Assembly: GCA_946479055.1 (NCBI GenBank)
Contig: CAMLEX010000071.1
Span: forward strand, 1-11,826
DNA: 11,826 bases
Reading direction: 5' to 3'
Source: an uncultured Bacteroidota bacterium
GTDB lineage: Bacteria > Bacteroidota > Bacteroidia > Chitinophagales > Chitinophagaceae
Position 1 is the stretch's first letter, and each line of letters opens with the position of its first letter. The notes under the pieces were generated by a model. The model saw only the letters and a program-made list of their open reading frames with translations, was not told the DNA's origin and searched no databases. The position numbers and the translations under genes were made by a program. Of this stretch, positions 1 through 8,260 are shown in pieces.

Positions 1-602
1 GCGTAGGATAACAGGATATCAGGTTTGAGCTGTGTATTTGCCGGAGCATCTTTAAAAACCGCAGTAATGGTATAGTCGCTGTTGCGGTTTAATTTAAGCA
101 CTTTGCCTACAGCATTTGTATTACCATATAGTGTACGGGCTGTTGTTTCAGATATAGCAGCAGTAAAAGGCTCGGTTAATGCTTTCTTTTTATCGCCGGC
201 AAGTAAGGGATAGGTAAATATTTTGAAGAAAGAACTACTTGCAAAAAAGACTTTCTCAATTTTTAATGGTTGATTGTTGATCTCAGCAATGACTTTGTCA
301 TTACCTACTACTTTTACATAGTCTTCTATTTCCGGTATTACATCTTTAAAAGAGTTTCCAACAGCGAACGCTCCACCCGCCCATTGCGTACTGAGCTTAC
401 CATTATCATAGCGGTCCTGGTGTACACGATAAATACGGTCTTTTTTTGTATGAAAATTTTCATAGCTTAATTCAAAGGATACATATTGCAAAATGAGCAG
501 GCAGGCAGCAATGCCAATTGCTAATCCCAAAATATTAATGCCTGCATAAGCTTTTTGCCGTTTTATGTTTCGCCATGCGATTTTGAAATAGTTTTTTATC
601 AT
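1..602 (-). CDS. FtsX/MacB-type ABC transporter permease, N-terminal part (cut by left edge)
   Basis: Two hundred codons are visible from an ATG at 600-602 to the left edge, with no stop. The protein begins MIKNYFKIAWRN, like the downstream-facing paralogues in this window. One membrane segment follows at about residues 20-43 (INILGLAIGIAACLLI), then the ELSYENFH...DRIYRV motif that opens the periplasmic MacB core domain. Only about 155 residues of that domain are present; the later membrane segments and the second half of this duplicated permease family lie outside. It is the last visible gene of the minus-strand cluster, 83 bp after the preceding permease, and is probably co-transcribed with it. 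No Shine-Dalgarno is seen, as is usual in Bacteroidota. The family assignment is secure; substrate and completeness are unknown. Confidence 0.9.
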   Translation of the reverse strand, partial: MIKNYFKIAWRNIKRQKAYAGINILGLAIGIAACLLILQYVSFELSYENFHTKKDRIYRVHQDRYDNGKLSTQWAGGAFAVGNSFKDVIPEIEDYVKVVGNDKVIAEINNQPLKIEKVFFASSSFFKIFTYPLLAGDKKKALTEPFTAAISETTARTLYGNTNAVGKVLKLNRNSDYTITAVFKDAPANTQLKPDILLSY

Positions 603-685
603 GGTTATTAACTTTTATTCTGTTCTTAATTGCTTCACTCCGTTCGCAATGACGGGCTTCCTGCTTCGTTGCACCCCAGTGACGC
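603..685 (-). repeat. Spacer with ghost permease tails / REP-like repeat
   Basis: This permease-permease spacer is not random. On the minus strand, 635-652 reads as codons for SLRTE-stop and 615-638 as VKQLRTE-stop. Both resemble the C-terminal tail of the permeases, but here they lie after the real end of the upstream gene. Positions 615-653 match 3153-3191 at 35 of 39 bases. Positions 611-630 match 7942-7961, the end of the deletion remnant, at 19 of 20. The stretch 629-650 also forms a weak inverted repeat (ATTGC...GCAAT). It could therefore be a REP-like element rather than a gene-end relic. Confidence 0.65.
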
Positions 686-3142
686 TTATTCTGTTCGCAA
701 TGACTTTACCGGGTTAGCAATGGCTGAACGTATTGTCTGAATGCTCAACGTCAACAGGGCAATTATGATCATTGCTATACCGCTCAGCCCGAATATCCAC
801 CAGCTGATCGTAGTTCTGTATTCAAAATCTTCTAACCATTTATAAATAGCCCACCATGCTATCGGTGCAGCAATTACAAAAGCTATTAAGACTAATCGCA
901 CAAAATCTTTTGATAAAATAGAAACAATGCCGGCAACCGAAGCGCCTAAAATTTTTCTGATACCTATTTCTTTTGTGCGTGTATTGGTGGTATAGATAAC
1001 CAATCCCAATAACCCAAGACAACTGATAAAGATGGCCAGGCCCGTCGCCAATTTCAGCAGGCTCACAGTTCTCTGTTCGGCCATATAAAAACTTGCAATG
1101 GTCTCATCAAAAAAGGAATAACTAAAATCATTATCGGAATAGATATGCTTATATGCTTTTTGAATTTTGCTGATTGCATTTTGCCAAACGGTACTACCGT
1201 TATTATTTGGTTTCAATCGTATATGAAAAGTGGAACCGCTTCTGCCTGCAAATACTATCGGGCCGATTGTTGCACGCAACGATTGCTCATGAAAGTCATT
1301 CATCACACCTACTACCGGCATGCTTTTTCCATTAAAGTTTAGTTGCTTACCAAGTGCTTCTTCCGGCGATTGAAATCCCATTGCTTTTGCATACGTTTCA
1401 TTAATTACAAATTCTTTCATAGTATCACTCTGTTCTACATTTCTTCCTGCCAGTATTTTTATCTGGTACACTCTCAGATAATTGGTATCACCCCACCTGA
1501 TTTGCACATTAGGCTTTATTTCTTCTTTACCATTATGATAGGATATATTAGTAAAAGCAGCTCCCGCATCAGCCGGCGAAAAAAAGCCCCTGCTTGCTAT
1601 TTCCACCTCAGGAATTGATTTTATTTCATTTAAAAGCTGTTGACTATGACTTGCAGATGTATCAAACGGAGTTTGAAAAGTTAGTATGGCATCTTTTCTG
1701 AATCCCAAATCTTTGTTCAGCGAATAATTAATTTGCTTACTTACCATTAACGTGGCAATGATAAAAAACTGTGCTATTACAAATTGTGACACGGTCAGTA
1801 TTTTTCTTATCCCGGCACTGCGTGTTTGACCGGAATTTATAAAAATCTGATTCTTTAGCACCAGCACAGGCTTATATCCTGATAATATCAATGCAGGATA
1901 TAAGCCCGAAAGAAAACTGACAATTATTGTAAGCAATAATAAAAACAATATAAGGTAAGGTTGATGCAATAAATCAAAATGCAGGCCTTGTGGAATATAG
2001 TCGGCAAACATTTTCAGCAGCAGAGGCGTTAAGGCAACCGATACAATTGTTGCGATAAGGGTAATAAAAAATGTTTCACTTAAAAATTGAAGGACCAATT
2101 GCTTTTTTGAACTGCCTATTGTTTTCCTTATGCCGATTTCTTTTGCTCTTTGGGATGCCTGTGCCGATGTAAGATTAATAAAATTGATGCAGCCTAATAA
2201 TAGCAGGAACGCTGCAATAGCAAGCAAACCATACAATGTTGGTTTATGTGCTATTCTATAGCCAACGCCCTGGTAATTATTATTGAAATGCAGATCGCTC
2301 AAAGGCTGCAGACGTAGCTTAATATTGTTGTTGTCATCCTTATTGGCGTCTGGATTATATTTCTGCAATAAATTTTTCAATTGCGCTTCTGTCTTTTCAG
2401 CTGTGTTGCCTTTCGATAATTTTACAAACAACTGTGAATATATCATCCAGTCGTTCCACACATCCATCATAAACTGGCTTTTCAGGTTTGTTTGTAAAAT
2501 GGTAGGCAGAGAGATAAATTCATCAGCAGTAAAGGCCGTATTCTCATTTAAATCTCTCACAATGCCTGAAACAGTGGTTTTAATATCATCATTATAAGTG
2601 ATCTTTTTTCCGATAATATCCACAGCAGGAACGGATGGAAAATATTGCTTAGCCCTGCTTTCGGTAAGCACTGTTGAAAACGGGTTTGCCAATGATGCCT
2701 GTGGTGAACCCGCCAACCATTGATAAGGGAGCAAATAAAAATATTGTGGATTGGTAAATACAATATCCGTTTGCTTTTTATAAATAACAGGCTTACCGGC
2801 ATCATGCGTGCCCACAGCAACTTTTGCAGTTGCATCACCCTGGAACTGGAAAACGGGAACAGTTTGCTCAACACCTGTTACTTCATTTTGCATAGCAGCT
2901 CCTAAAGGTGCAGGTACGGCGGCACTATAACCCTGCGTGCCTGAAAATTTAGCGTCAAGAACAACACGATAAATTCTGTCGCCATCCTTTTCAAATTTAT
3001 CGAAGCTGAATTCATAATAAACGATCAGGAAAATAACCAAAGCAGCACTGATGCCAATAGATAGCCCCAATATATTAATAGTTGAGAAAACTTTATTTCG
3101 CCAGAAATTTCTGAGAGCGACAGCAAAATAATTTTTAAGCAT
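686..3142 (-). CDS. FtsX/MacB-type ABC transporter permease (818 aa)
   Basis: This is a full-length inner-membrane permease of the duplicated FtsX class, with two MacB-core plus FtsX units fused in one chain and about eight membrane segments. By eye these lie near residues 20-42, 303-325, 352-376, 396-420, 447-467, 696-718, 748-765 and 780-800. Large extracytoplasmic domains sit at about 45-300 and 468-690. The two cytoplasmic coupling segments, expected to contact the ATPase, read AKEIGIRKTIGSS (about 333-345) and TKEIGIRKILGAS (about 723-735). The protein ends in NPVKSLRTE, the tail shared by its neighbours. It is the most divergent of the three complete permeases here. The ATG lies 30 bp after the preceding permease and there is no Shine-Dalgarno. 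Known members move substrates or transmit force across the envelope; the substrate here is unknown. Confidence 0.95.
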   Translation of the reverse strand: MLKNYFAVALRNFWRNKVFSTINILGLSIGISAALVIFLIVYYEFSFDKFEKDGDRIYRVVLDAKFSGTQGYSAAVPAPLGAAMQNEVTGVEQTVPVFQFQGDATAKVAVGTHDAGKPVIYKKQTDIVFTNPQYFYLLPYQWLAGSPQASLANPFSTVLTESRAKQYFPSVPAVDIIGKKITYNDDIKTTVSGIVRDLNENTAFTADEFISLPTILQTNLKSQFMMDVWNDWMIYSQLFVKLSKGNTAEKTEAQLKNLLQKYNPDANKDDNNNIKLRLQPLSDLHFNNNYQGVGYRIAHKPTLYGLLAIAAFLLLLGCINFINLTSAQASQRAKEIGIRKTIGSSKKQLVLQFLSETFFITLIATIVSVALTPLLLKMFADYIPQGLHFDLLHQPYLILFLLLLTIIVSFLSGLYPALILSGYKPVLVLKNQIFINSGQTRSAGIRKILTVSQFVIAQFFIIATLMVSKQINYSLNKDLGFRKDAILTFQTPFDTSASHSQQLLNEIKSIPEVEIASRGFFSPADAGAAFTNISYHNGKEEIKPNVQIRWGDTNYLRVYQIKILAGRNVEQSDTMKEFVINETYAKAMGFQSPEEALGKQLNFNGKSMPVVGVMNDFHEQSLRATIGPIVFAGRSGSTFHIRLKPNNNGSTVWQNAISKIQKAYKHIYSDNDFSYSFFDETIASFYMAEQRTVSLLKLATGLAIFISCLGLLGLVIYTTNTRTKEIGIRKILGASVAGIVSILSKDFVRLVLIAFVIAAPIAWWAIYKWLEDFEYRTTISWWIFGLSGIAMIIIALLTLSIQTIRSAIANPVKSLRTE

Positions 3143-3152
3143 AATGGTTATT

Positions 3153-3191
3153 TTATTCTGTTCGTAATTGCTTCACTCTGTTCTCAACGAC
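3153..3191 (-). repeat. 39-bp repeat spanning a permease stop codon (partner at 615-653)
   Basis: Positions 3153-3191 match 615-653 at 35 of 39 bases. Here the repeat includes the last five sense codons and the TGA stop of the upstream permease, plus its spacer. After that stop, and overlapping it by 4 bases, 3153-3176 reads GTG AAG CAA TTA CGA ACA GAA TAA, that is VKQLRTE-stop: a second permease-like tail with no gene body. The similarity continues with a 4-base gap almost to the start codon of the next permease, so the whole intergenic junction looks duplicated. Confidence 0.75.
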
Positions 3192-5557
3192 TTCACCGGG
3201 TTAGCAATTGCCGCTTTTATTGCCTGGAAACTCACTGTCAATAAAGTAATCATAAGCGCAGCTAATGCAGCCAGTACAAATACCTGCCATTTTATTTCAA
3301 CCCTGTAATCGTAGTTAGTAAGCCAGCCGCTCAAATAATACCACGCTATCGGTGCAGCAATGATGCAGGAAAGAAGTACCAACACAAAAAACTCAATTGA
3401 AAGCAAACGCCATAAATTAACAACGCTGGCGCCAAGCACTTTGCGAATGCCGATTTCCTTTGTCCTCTGTTCCGCAACAAAACTTGCCATACCAAACAAA
3501 CCCAAACAGGAAATCAAAACGGCGAGTATAGCAAAATAAGAAGAGAGTTTTCCGATACGTTCTTCCGCTCTGAACTTGTTTCCAAATTCTTCGTCTACAA
3601 ATTTGTAATCAAACGGTACATTAGGTGTATATTTTTTCCAAACCTTTTCAATACTGCTCAATGATTGTTTGACATTTTGCTGCGGGCCCAATTTCAATAT
3701 CACGTTAAACATACCGTCATAATCACTCGTATGATATAATGTAGGCCGGACCGGGTAAAACGGCGACTCCTGCATAATATCGCTAACAATACCAATGATG
3801 GTAAAAGGTTGGTCATTCCATTTCAGCACTTCACCAACGGGGTTTTTAAATCCTAAAAACTTAGCTGCCGATTCATTAATGATAAAAGCCGCAGAGTCGG
3901 TTGCGAACTCTCTTGAGAAATCACGGCCTTCCTTAATTTTCCAGTTCACTGTTTTACCAAACTCATACGATACTGTATTATTAGGAAAATCAACGGCCAT
4001 ATTGGGATCTTTACCTTCCCAATCAAAACCACCATTCGTATTCCACACCCCTGTTAAAGGGCTATTGGAAGCTGCCATCTCTTCAATGCCGCCTGAATTT
4101 TTTAACTCGGCTCTAATGGCATCGAAATGTTTTCTTATTTCAGGTTCCATACCGAGATTGATCAAACCATTACGGGTGTAACCAATAGGCCGGTTTTTAG
4201 CATGCTGGATTTGCTGGTAAACGATGACAGTTCCGATTATCAGCATTACCGAAACAGTAAATTGCGTTACTACCAAAACTTTGCGGGGAACAGATGCCAG
4301 CTTACCAACACGAAATGTTCCTTTCAGCACATTCAATGGCTGAAACGAAGAAAGATAAAGAGCAGGGTAACTACCGGAAAGCAATCCTGTTACCAGGATA
4401 AATACAATATTGAAAAGCCAAAAAACCGGGCTGTGCCAGGGAATTCCAATTTTTTTGCCTGCTACCTCATTAAACATAGGTAGTAATACGGCCACTAAAA
4501 TCAAAGAAAATACAAACGCCAGCAACACCACTAAATAAGATTCAGCAAAAAACTGTTTTATTAATTGCCAGCGCAATGAACCTATCGCTTTGCGGATGCC
4601 TACTTCCCTGGCCCGCTTTTCACTTCGGGCAGTAGTAAGATTCATAAAATTGATGCAGGCCAGCAGTAATACAAAAATACCAATGATGCCAAATAACCAT
4701 ACATATTGAATGTTTCCGCCCGTATTGACTCCATTTTTAAATTCACTATACAAGTTCCATTTGCGCATGGGGTGCAGAAAAACAGCCCATTGATATTTTG
4801 CTTCTTCCTTACTTACCTTATTCAATTTTACGTTCTTGATTTTCGCAGAAACCTTTTCCATATTGGTATTGTCTGCGATCTGCACAATTGTTTGAGAGAA
4901 ATTACTTCCCCAGGGTTCATCCATTTGTTTGGTCCATGGATTTTGAATTAACCACAGTTCCCATGGCATCATAATTTTTAAATCCCTGAAAGAAGTGTTA
5001 CCAGGCAAATCCTCATAAACGCCGGTAACCTTTACATCAGAGATTCTGTCCAATTTTATTACTTTATTGATTGGATCTTCTTTACCAAAGATGGATTCGG
5101 CAGCAGATGCTGAAAGCATGATGGAATAAGGGTCTTTCAGTCCTGCTCTTGTTCCTTTCAGCATCTTAAGCGACAACATCTCGGGGGCATCCGGCTCAAA
5201 AAAGATTCCAACTTTAGAGATCTGTTTATTTCCAACGGAAAGTAAATGGCCGCCCGGCCATGATGTTTGTACAACATACTTAAAATTGTCTCCGTATTTA
5301 TTCCGCAATTCAGGGCCCATTAAAGCAGGATTGGCAACCTGTGTTTCTACTTTGCCATTAAAGTTTACACGCTGCATGACCTGTGCTATGCGGTCGTAAT
5401 TCTTATGGTATTTATCAAAGGATAGTTCATCGTATACCCATAAGCCAATTAACATTGCCACAGCCATACCAACAGCAAGCCCCCCAATATTAATAGCACT
5501 GTATCCCTTGCTCTTAACTAAGTTTCTCCAGGCTATTTTAAAATAATTTTTTACCAT
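3173..5557 (-). CDS. FtsX/MacB-type ABC transporter permease (794 aa)
   Basis: This is a complete duplicated FtsX-type permease. Membrane segments lie near residues 19-42, 286-307, 340-362, 378-403, 427-447, 672-693, 722-742 and 756-777. Extracytoplasmic MacB-core domains occupy about 43-280 and 450-668. The coupling segments are EKRAREVGIRKAIGS (about 313-327) and EQRTKEIGIRKVLGAS (about 696-711). The tail is NPVKSLRTE. It resembles the 786-aa permease just upstream closely: both carry CINFMNL(T/S)TARSEKRA, GSYPALYLSSF(Q/R)P and VLKGTF at equivalent places, so the two are probably recent duplicates. The ATG follows the previous stop by 17 bp, and an AAGG six bases before it is one of the few Shine-Dalgarno-like sites in the window. 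It should work with the ATPase at 8261-8938. The substrate is unknown. Confidence 0.95.
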   Translation of the reverse strand: MVKNYFKIAWRNLVKSKGYSAINIGGLAVGMAVAMLIGLWVYDELSFDKYHKNYDRIAQVMQRVNFNGKVETQVANPALMGPELRNKYGDNFKYVVQTSWPGGHLLSVGNKQISKVGIFFEPDAPEMLSLKMLKGTRAGLKDPYSIMLSASAAESIFGKEDPINKVIKLDRISDVKVTGVYEDLPGNTSFRDLKIMMPWELWLIQNPWTKQMDEPWGSNFSQTIVQIADNTNMEKVSAKIKNVKLNKVSKEEAKYQWAVFLHPMRKWNLYSEFKNGVNTGGNIQYVWLFGIIGIFVLLLACINFMNLTTARSEKRAREVGIRKAIGSLRWQLIKQFFAESYLVVLLAFVFSLILVAVLLPMFNEVAGKKIGIPWHSPVFWLFNIVFILVTGLLSGSYPALYLSSFQPLNVLKGTFRVGKLASVPRKVLVVTQFTVSVMLIIGTVIVYQQIQHAKNRPIGYTRNGLINLGMEPEIRKHFDAIRAELKNSGGIEEMAASNSPLTGVWNTNGGFDWEGKDPNMAVDFPNNTVSYEFGKTVNWKIKEGRDFSREFATDSAAFIINESAAKFLGFKNPVGEVLKWNDQPFTIIGIVSDIMQESPFYPVRPTLYHTSDYDGMFNVILKLGPQQNVKQSLSSIEKVWKKYTPNVPFDYKFVDEEFGNKFRAEERIGKLSSYFAILAVLISCLGLFGMASFVAEQRTKEIGIRKVLGASVVNLWRLLSIEFFVLVLLSCIIAAPIAWYYLSGWLTNYDYRVEIKWQVFVLAALAALMITLLTVSFQAIKAAIANPVKSLRTE

Positions 5558-5574
5558 GTTATGCCTTTTAATTT

Positions 5575-7935
5575 TTATTCGGAACGCAATGATTTTACAG
5601 GATTAGCAATTGCCGCTTTAATGGATTGAAAACTTACCGTGAGCAATGCAATCAATACTGCCAGTAACCCTGCCAATACAAAAACCCACCATTGTATGGA
5701 AATGCGGTAGGGAAAATCCTGCAACCATTTATTCATCGCCAGGTAGCCCAGCGGGGCTGCAATGACAAATGAAACCAATACCAGTGTTAAAAAATCCACC
5801 GATAGCAATCGCGTTATATGACTTACCGATGCGCCAAGTACTTTGCGAACACCGATTTCTTTAATGCGGTTTTCAGCCATATAACTAGCAAGTCCAAATA
5901 GACCGAGACAGGATATAATGATCGTCAGAAAAGCAAAAAGGCTTGCCAATGTTGCTGTTCTTTTTTCATCACCGAATTTTTTGGCATACTCTTCATCTGT
6001 AAAACGATAATTAAAAGGATACTCCGGATTATATTTCTTAAAAATGGTTTCAATAATAGCAATATTCTTTGCTGCCGTATTCTTACCATTCAGTTTTATA
6101 TGAATTACATTGAACCATCCTTTGGCGCCTGCAATAAACATAGGCTCTGTGGGGTGATACGGCGACTTCAATACAAAATCTTTTATCACACCAACTATTG
6201 TCCAGTCCTGTCCCAAATCTTTCACCACCTGTCCAATGGGATCTTTAAAACCCATCAACTTTACAGCAGATTCATTTAGCAACGCAGCGTTCGAATCAGT
6301 GGGATATTTTGCCAGGTCAAAATCTCTTCCTGTTACCAATTTTAATCCAGTTGTTTTTATAATGGCATCATCAGCAATAAACCGGTCAATCACCCGCTTA
6401 TCCTGCGGGTCCTTGCCTGGCCATTCAATACTCCAGGTATTGCTCCATCCTTCTGTAATGGGAGCACTGGTTTTGGTAACAGATACCGCGGCTCCGGATG
6501 CAAGCATTTCATTTTTGATAAGCGTATAATTTTTTTCCACTTCGCCTTCCATGAAATGATATACCAGGTTGTCGCGGGAATAGCCTACTTGCCTGTCCTG
6601 TGCATTTTTCATTTGCAGCCTTACCACAATGGTGGCAATGATGAGAAGAATGGCAAACGTAAACTGGGCTACCACCAAAATTTTTCGTGGTGTAATTAAT
6701 GCATTTACGGCTTTAAATGTTCCTTTTAAAACTGACACAGGCCGGAAAGAAGAGAGATAAAGAGCAGGATAACTACCCGCCAGCAAACCAGTAAATAAAA
6801 CAAATGCAAGGCTTGCCAGCCAGAAATTAATATTGCTGAAATCCAGCACCAATTTTTTATTCACCAATTCATTAAATGCAGGTAATGTCAGCGTAACTAT
6901 TAATAACGCCAAAACGCCGGCGATGATGGTAAACAGGATGGATTCACCAAGGAACTGCGTGATTAAAGAGTGTTTCTGTGCGCCGACCACTTTGCGGATT
7001 CCTACTTCCTTAGCCCTCTTTTCACTGCGGGCCGTGCTTAAGTTCATGAAGTTGATACAGGCTATCAATAATATGAATGCAGCGATGACACCGAAGAGAC
7101 GGACTACTTCAATACGTCCGCCAGCTTCTTTTCCGTTTTCAAAATTGCCATACAGATGCGACCGGGAAACAGGATATAAAAAAGTTTCTATGTTCGGGTC
7201 ACCCTTATCATACTTCTTTCGCAATGATTTTATCTTAGGTTCAATGGATGCAAGCGATGTATTAGGTTTCAGCAGTACATAGGTGGCAAGAGAGTTGTTG
7301 CCCCAATATTCATTGTCATTGTCTATTACTTTTTGATAAGCCCATGAAAGAAGAAATTCAAATTGAAAGCGGGTGTTATCCGGAGGGTTCTTCATTACCC
7401 CGGTTACAGTGAAGTTGTCACGGTTATCAACTCTTACAATCTTACCCATCGGGTCTTCATTACCGAATAATCGTTTTGCCAGTTTTTCCGTTACCACTAT
7501 CGAATAAGCATCATTCAGAGCAATGGATGGATTCCCTTTTAAAACCGGGAAACTAAATACACGGAAAAAAGTGGAGTCAACAATGTTGCCCCGGGCTGAC
7601 ATCCTTTTATCACCCACACTGAATAATATAGGGGGAATAAACTCCACCCTGACGGTGTGTTCCACTTCCGGATAATCCTGCTGAATAGCTTTTGCCATTG
7701 GCTTGGGTGTATTCGTCCAGCAGTTTACTTTTCCTTCCTGCTCATAGCGATTCCATGCCTGATAAATCCTGTCCTGGTCTTTATAATACTTATCAAAGGT
7801 CAGTTCATGCTGAATCCAAAATAAAATAAGTATAGCAGCCGCCATGCCGATAGAAAGGCCGGTGATATTGATAAAAGAAAAACTCTTCTTCCTTAATAAA
7901 TTTCTCCAGGCAATTTTGAAAAAGTTTTTAATCAT
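5575..7935 (-). CDS. FtsX/MacB-type ABC transporter permease (786 aa)
   Basis: This is a complete duplicated FtsX-type permease and the first intact one after the ATPase. The N terminus MIKNFFKIAWRNLLRKKSFSFINITGLSIG leads into the first membrane segment (about 18-42). Others lie near 280-301, 333-353, 372-396, 420-440, 664-686, 714-734 and 747-770. MacB-core domains fill about 43-275 and 442-660. The coupling segments are KRAKEVGIRKVVGAQ (about 306-320) and NRIKEIGVRKVLGAS (about 689-703). The tail is NPVKSLRSE. The start ATG lies 10 bp after the stop of the deletion remnant, which suggests translational coupling or simply tight packing in one operon. Its closest relative in the window is the 794-aa permease that follows. 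The role is inferred from the family: export or mechanotransmission at the inner membrane, driven by a separate ATPase. The substrate is unknown. Confidence 0.95.
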   Translation of the reverse strand: MIKNFFKIAWRNLLRKKSFSFINITGLSIGMAAAILILFWIQHELTFDKYYKDQDRIYQAWNRYEQEGKVNCWTNTPKPMAKAIQQDYPEVEHTVRVEFIPPILFSVGDKRMSARGNIVDSTFFRVFSFPVLKGNPSIALNDAYSIVVTEKLAKRLFGNEDPMGKIVRVDNRDNFTVTGVMKNPPDNTRFQFEFLLSWAYQKVIDNDNEYWGNNSLATYVLLKPNTSLASIEPKIKSLRKKYDKGDPNIETFLYPVSRSHLYGNFENGKEAGGRIEVVRLFGVIAAFILLIACINFMNLSTARSEKRAKEVGIRKVVGAQKHSLITQFLGESILFTIIAGVLALLIVTLTLPAFNELVNKKLVLDFSNINFWLASLAFVLFTGLLAGSYPALYLSSFRPVSVLKGTFKAVNALITPRKILVVAQFTFAILLIIATIVVRLQMKNAQDRQVGYSRDNLVYHFMEGEVEKNYTLIKNEMLASGAAVSVTKTSAPITEGWSNTWSIEWPGKDPQDKRVIDRFIADDAIIKTTGLKLVTGRDFDLAKYPTDSNAALLNESAVKLMGFKDPIGQVVKDLGQDWTIVGVIKDFVLKSPYHPTEPMFIAGAKGWFNVIHIKLNGKNTAAKNIAIIETIFKKYNPEYPFNYRFTDEEYAKKFGDEKRTATLASLFAFLTIIISCLGLFGLASYMAENRIKEIGVRKVLGASVSHITRLLSVDFLTLVLVSFVIAAPLGYLAMNKWLQDFPYRISIQWWVFVLAGLLAVLIALLTVSFQSIKAAIANPVKSLRSE

Positions 7936-7945
7936 GATAATACTT

Positions 7946-8182
7946 TTATTCAGTTCTTAATGATCTCACCGGGGTTTTAATAGCTGCTTTTATTGCCTGG
8001 AAACTGATGGTAAGTAAAGCAATCAGCGGTTGATATTTATCATAACTCAGCTCATGTAAAATGAAAGTAAAAATTAGCAGGCAACAAGTCAATCCAATCG
8101 TTAATCCAAAAATGTTGATAAACGATATGAATTTATACCGGGTTATATTACGGAAAGCTATTTTGAGGTAGTTGCCAATCAT
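7946..8182 (-). pseudogene. FtsX-type permease remnant: first 52 codons fused in frame to last 26
   Basis: The 78 codons hold only the two ends of a permease. Residues 1-52 (MIGNYLKIAFRN... to LSYDKYQP) match the N-terminal membrane helix and the start of the first MacB-core domain of the neighbours. Residues 53-78 (LIALLTISFQAIKAAIKTP, then VRSLRTE) match the very C terminus, where the final helix ends. About 700 residues are missing between them, and the reading frame is intact across the junction at about 8020-8035. The start codon and the stop are both kept, so a short membrane peptide could still be made. It would lack the coupling segments and all but one and a fragment of the membrane helices, so it cannot be a working permease. 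It sits between the ATPase and the first complete permease, the slot expected for a full gene. Confidence 0.85.
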
Positions 8183-8260
8183 GATTGTACTTGAATATTA
8201 CATAAACTGTTTTCCCTTTACTCATGTGAACTATTAAAGCCTTCCGGTATGGAACAGGAG

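Noticed and set aside
6833..7282. Plus-strand open frame of 149 codons, and a similar one at 3795-4181
   Set aside because: Both lie antisense inside well-supported permease genes, have no recognisable motif, and follow from the codon pattern of the real genes.
7946..8182. The 78-codon frame as an intact small membrane protein family
   Set aside because: Its two halves each match the opposite ends of the neighbouring long permeases, so a deletion remnant is the simpler reading; expression as a peptide is still possible.
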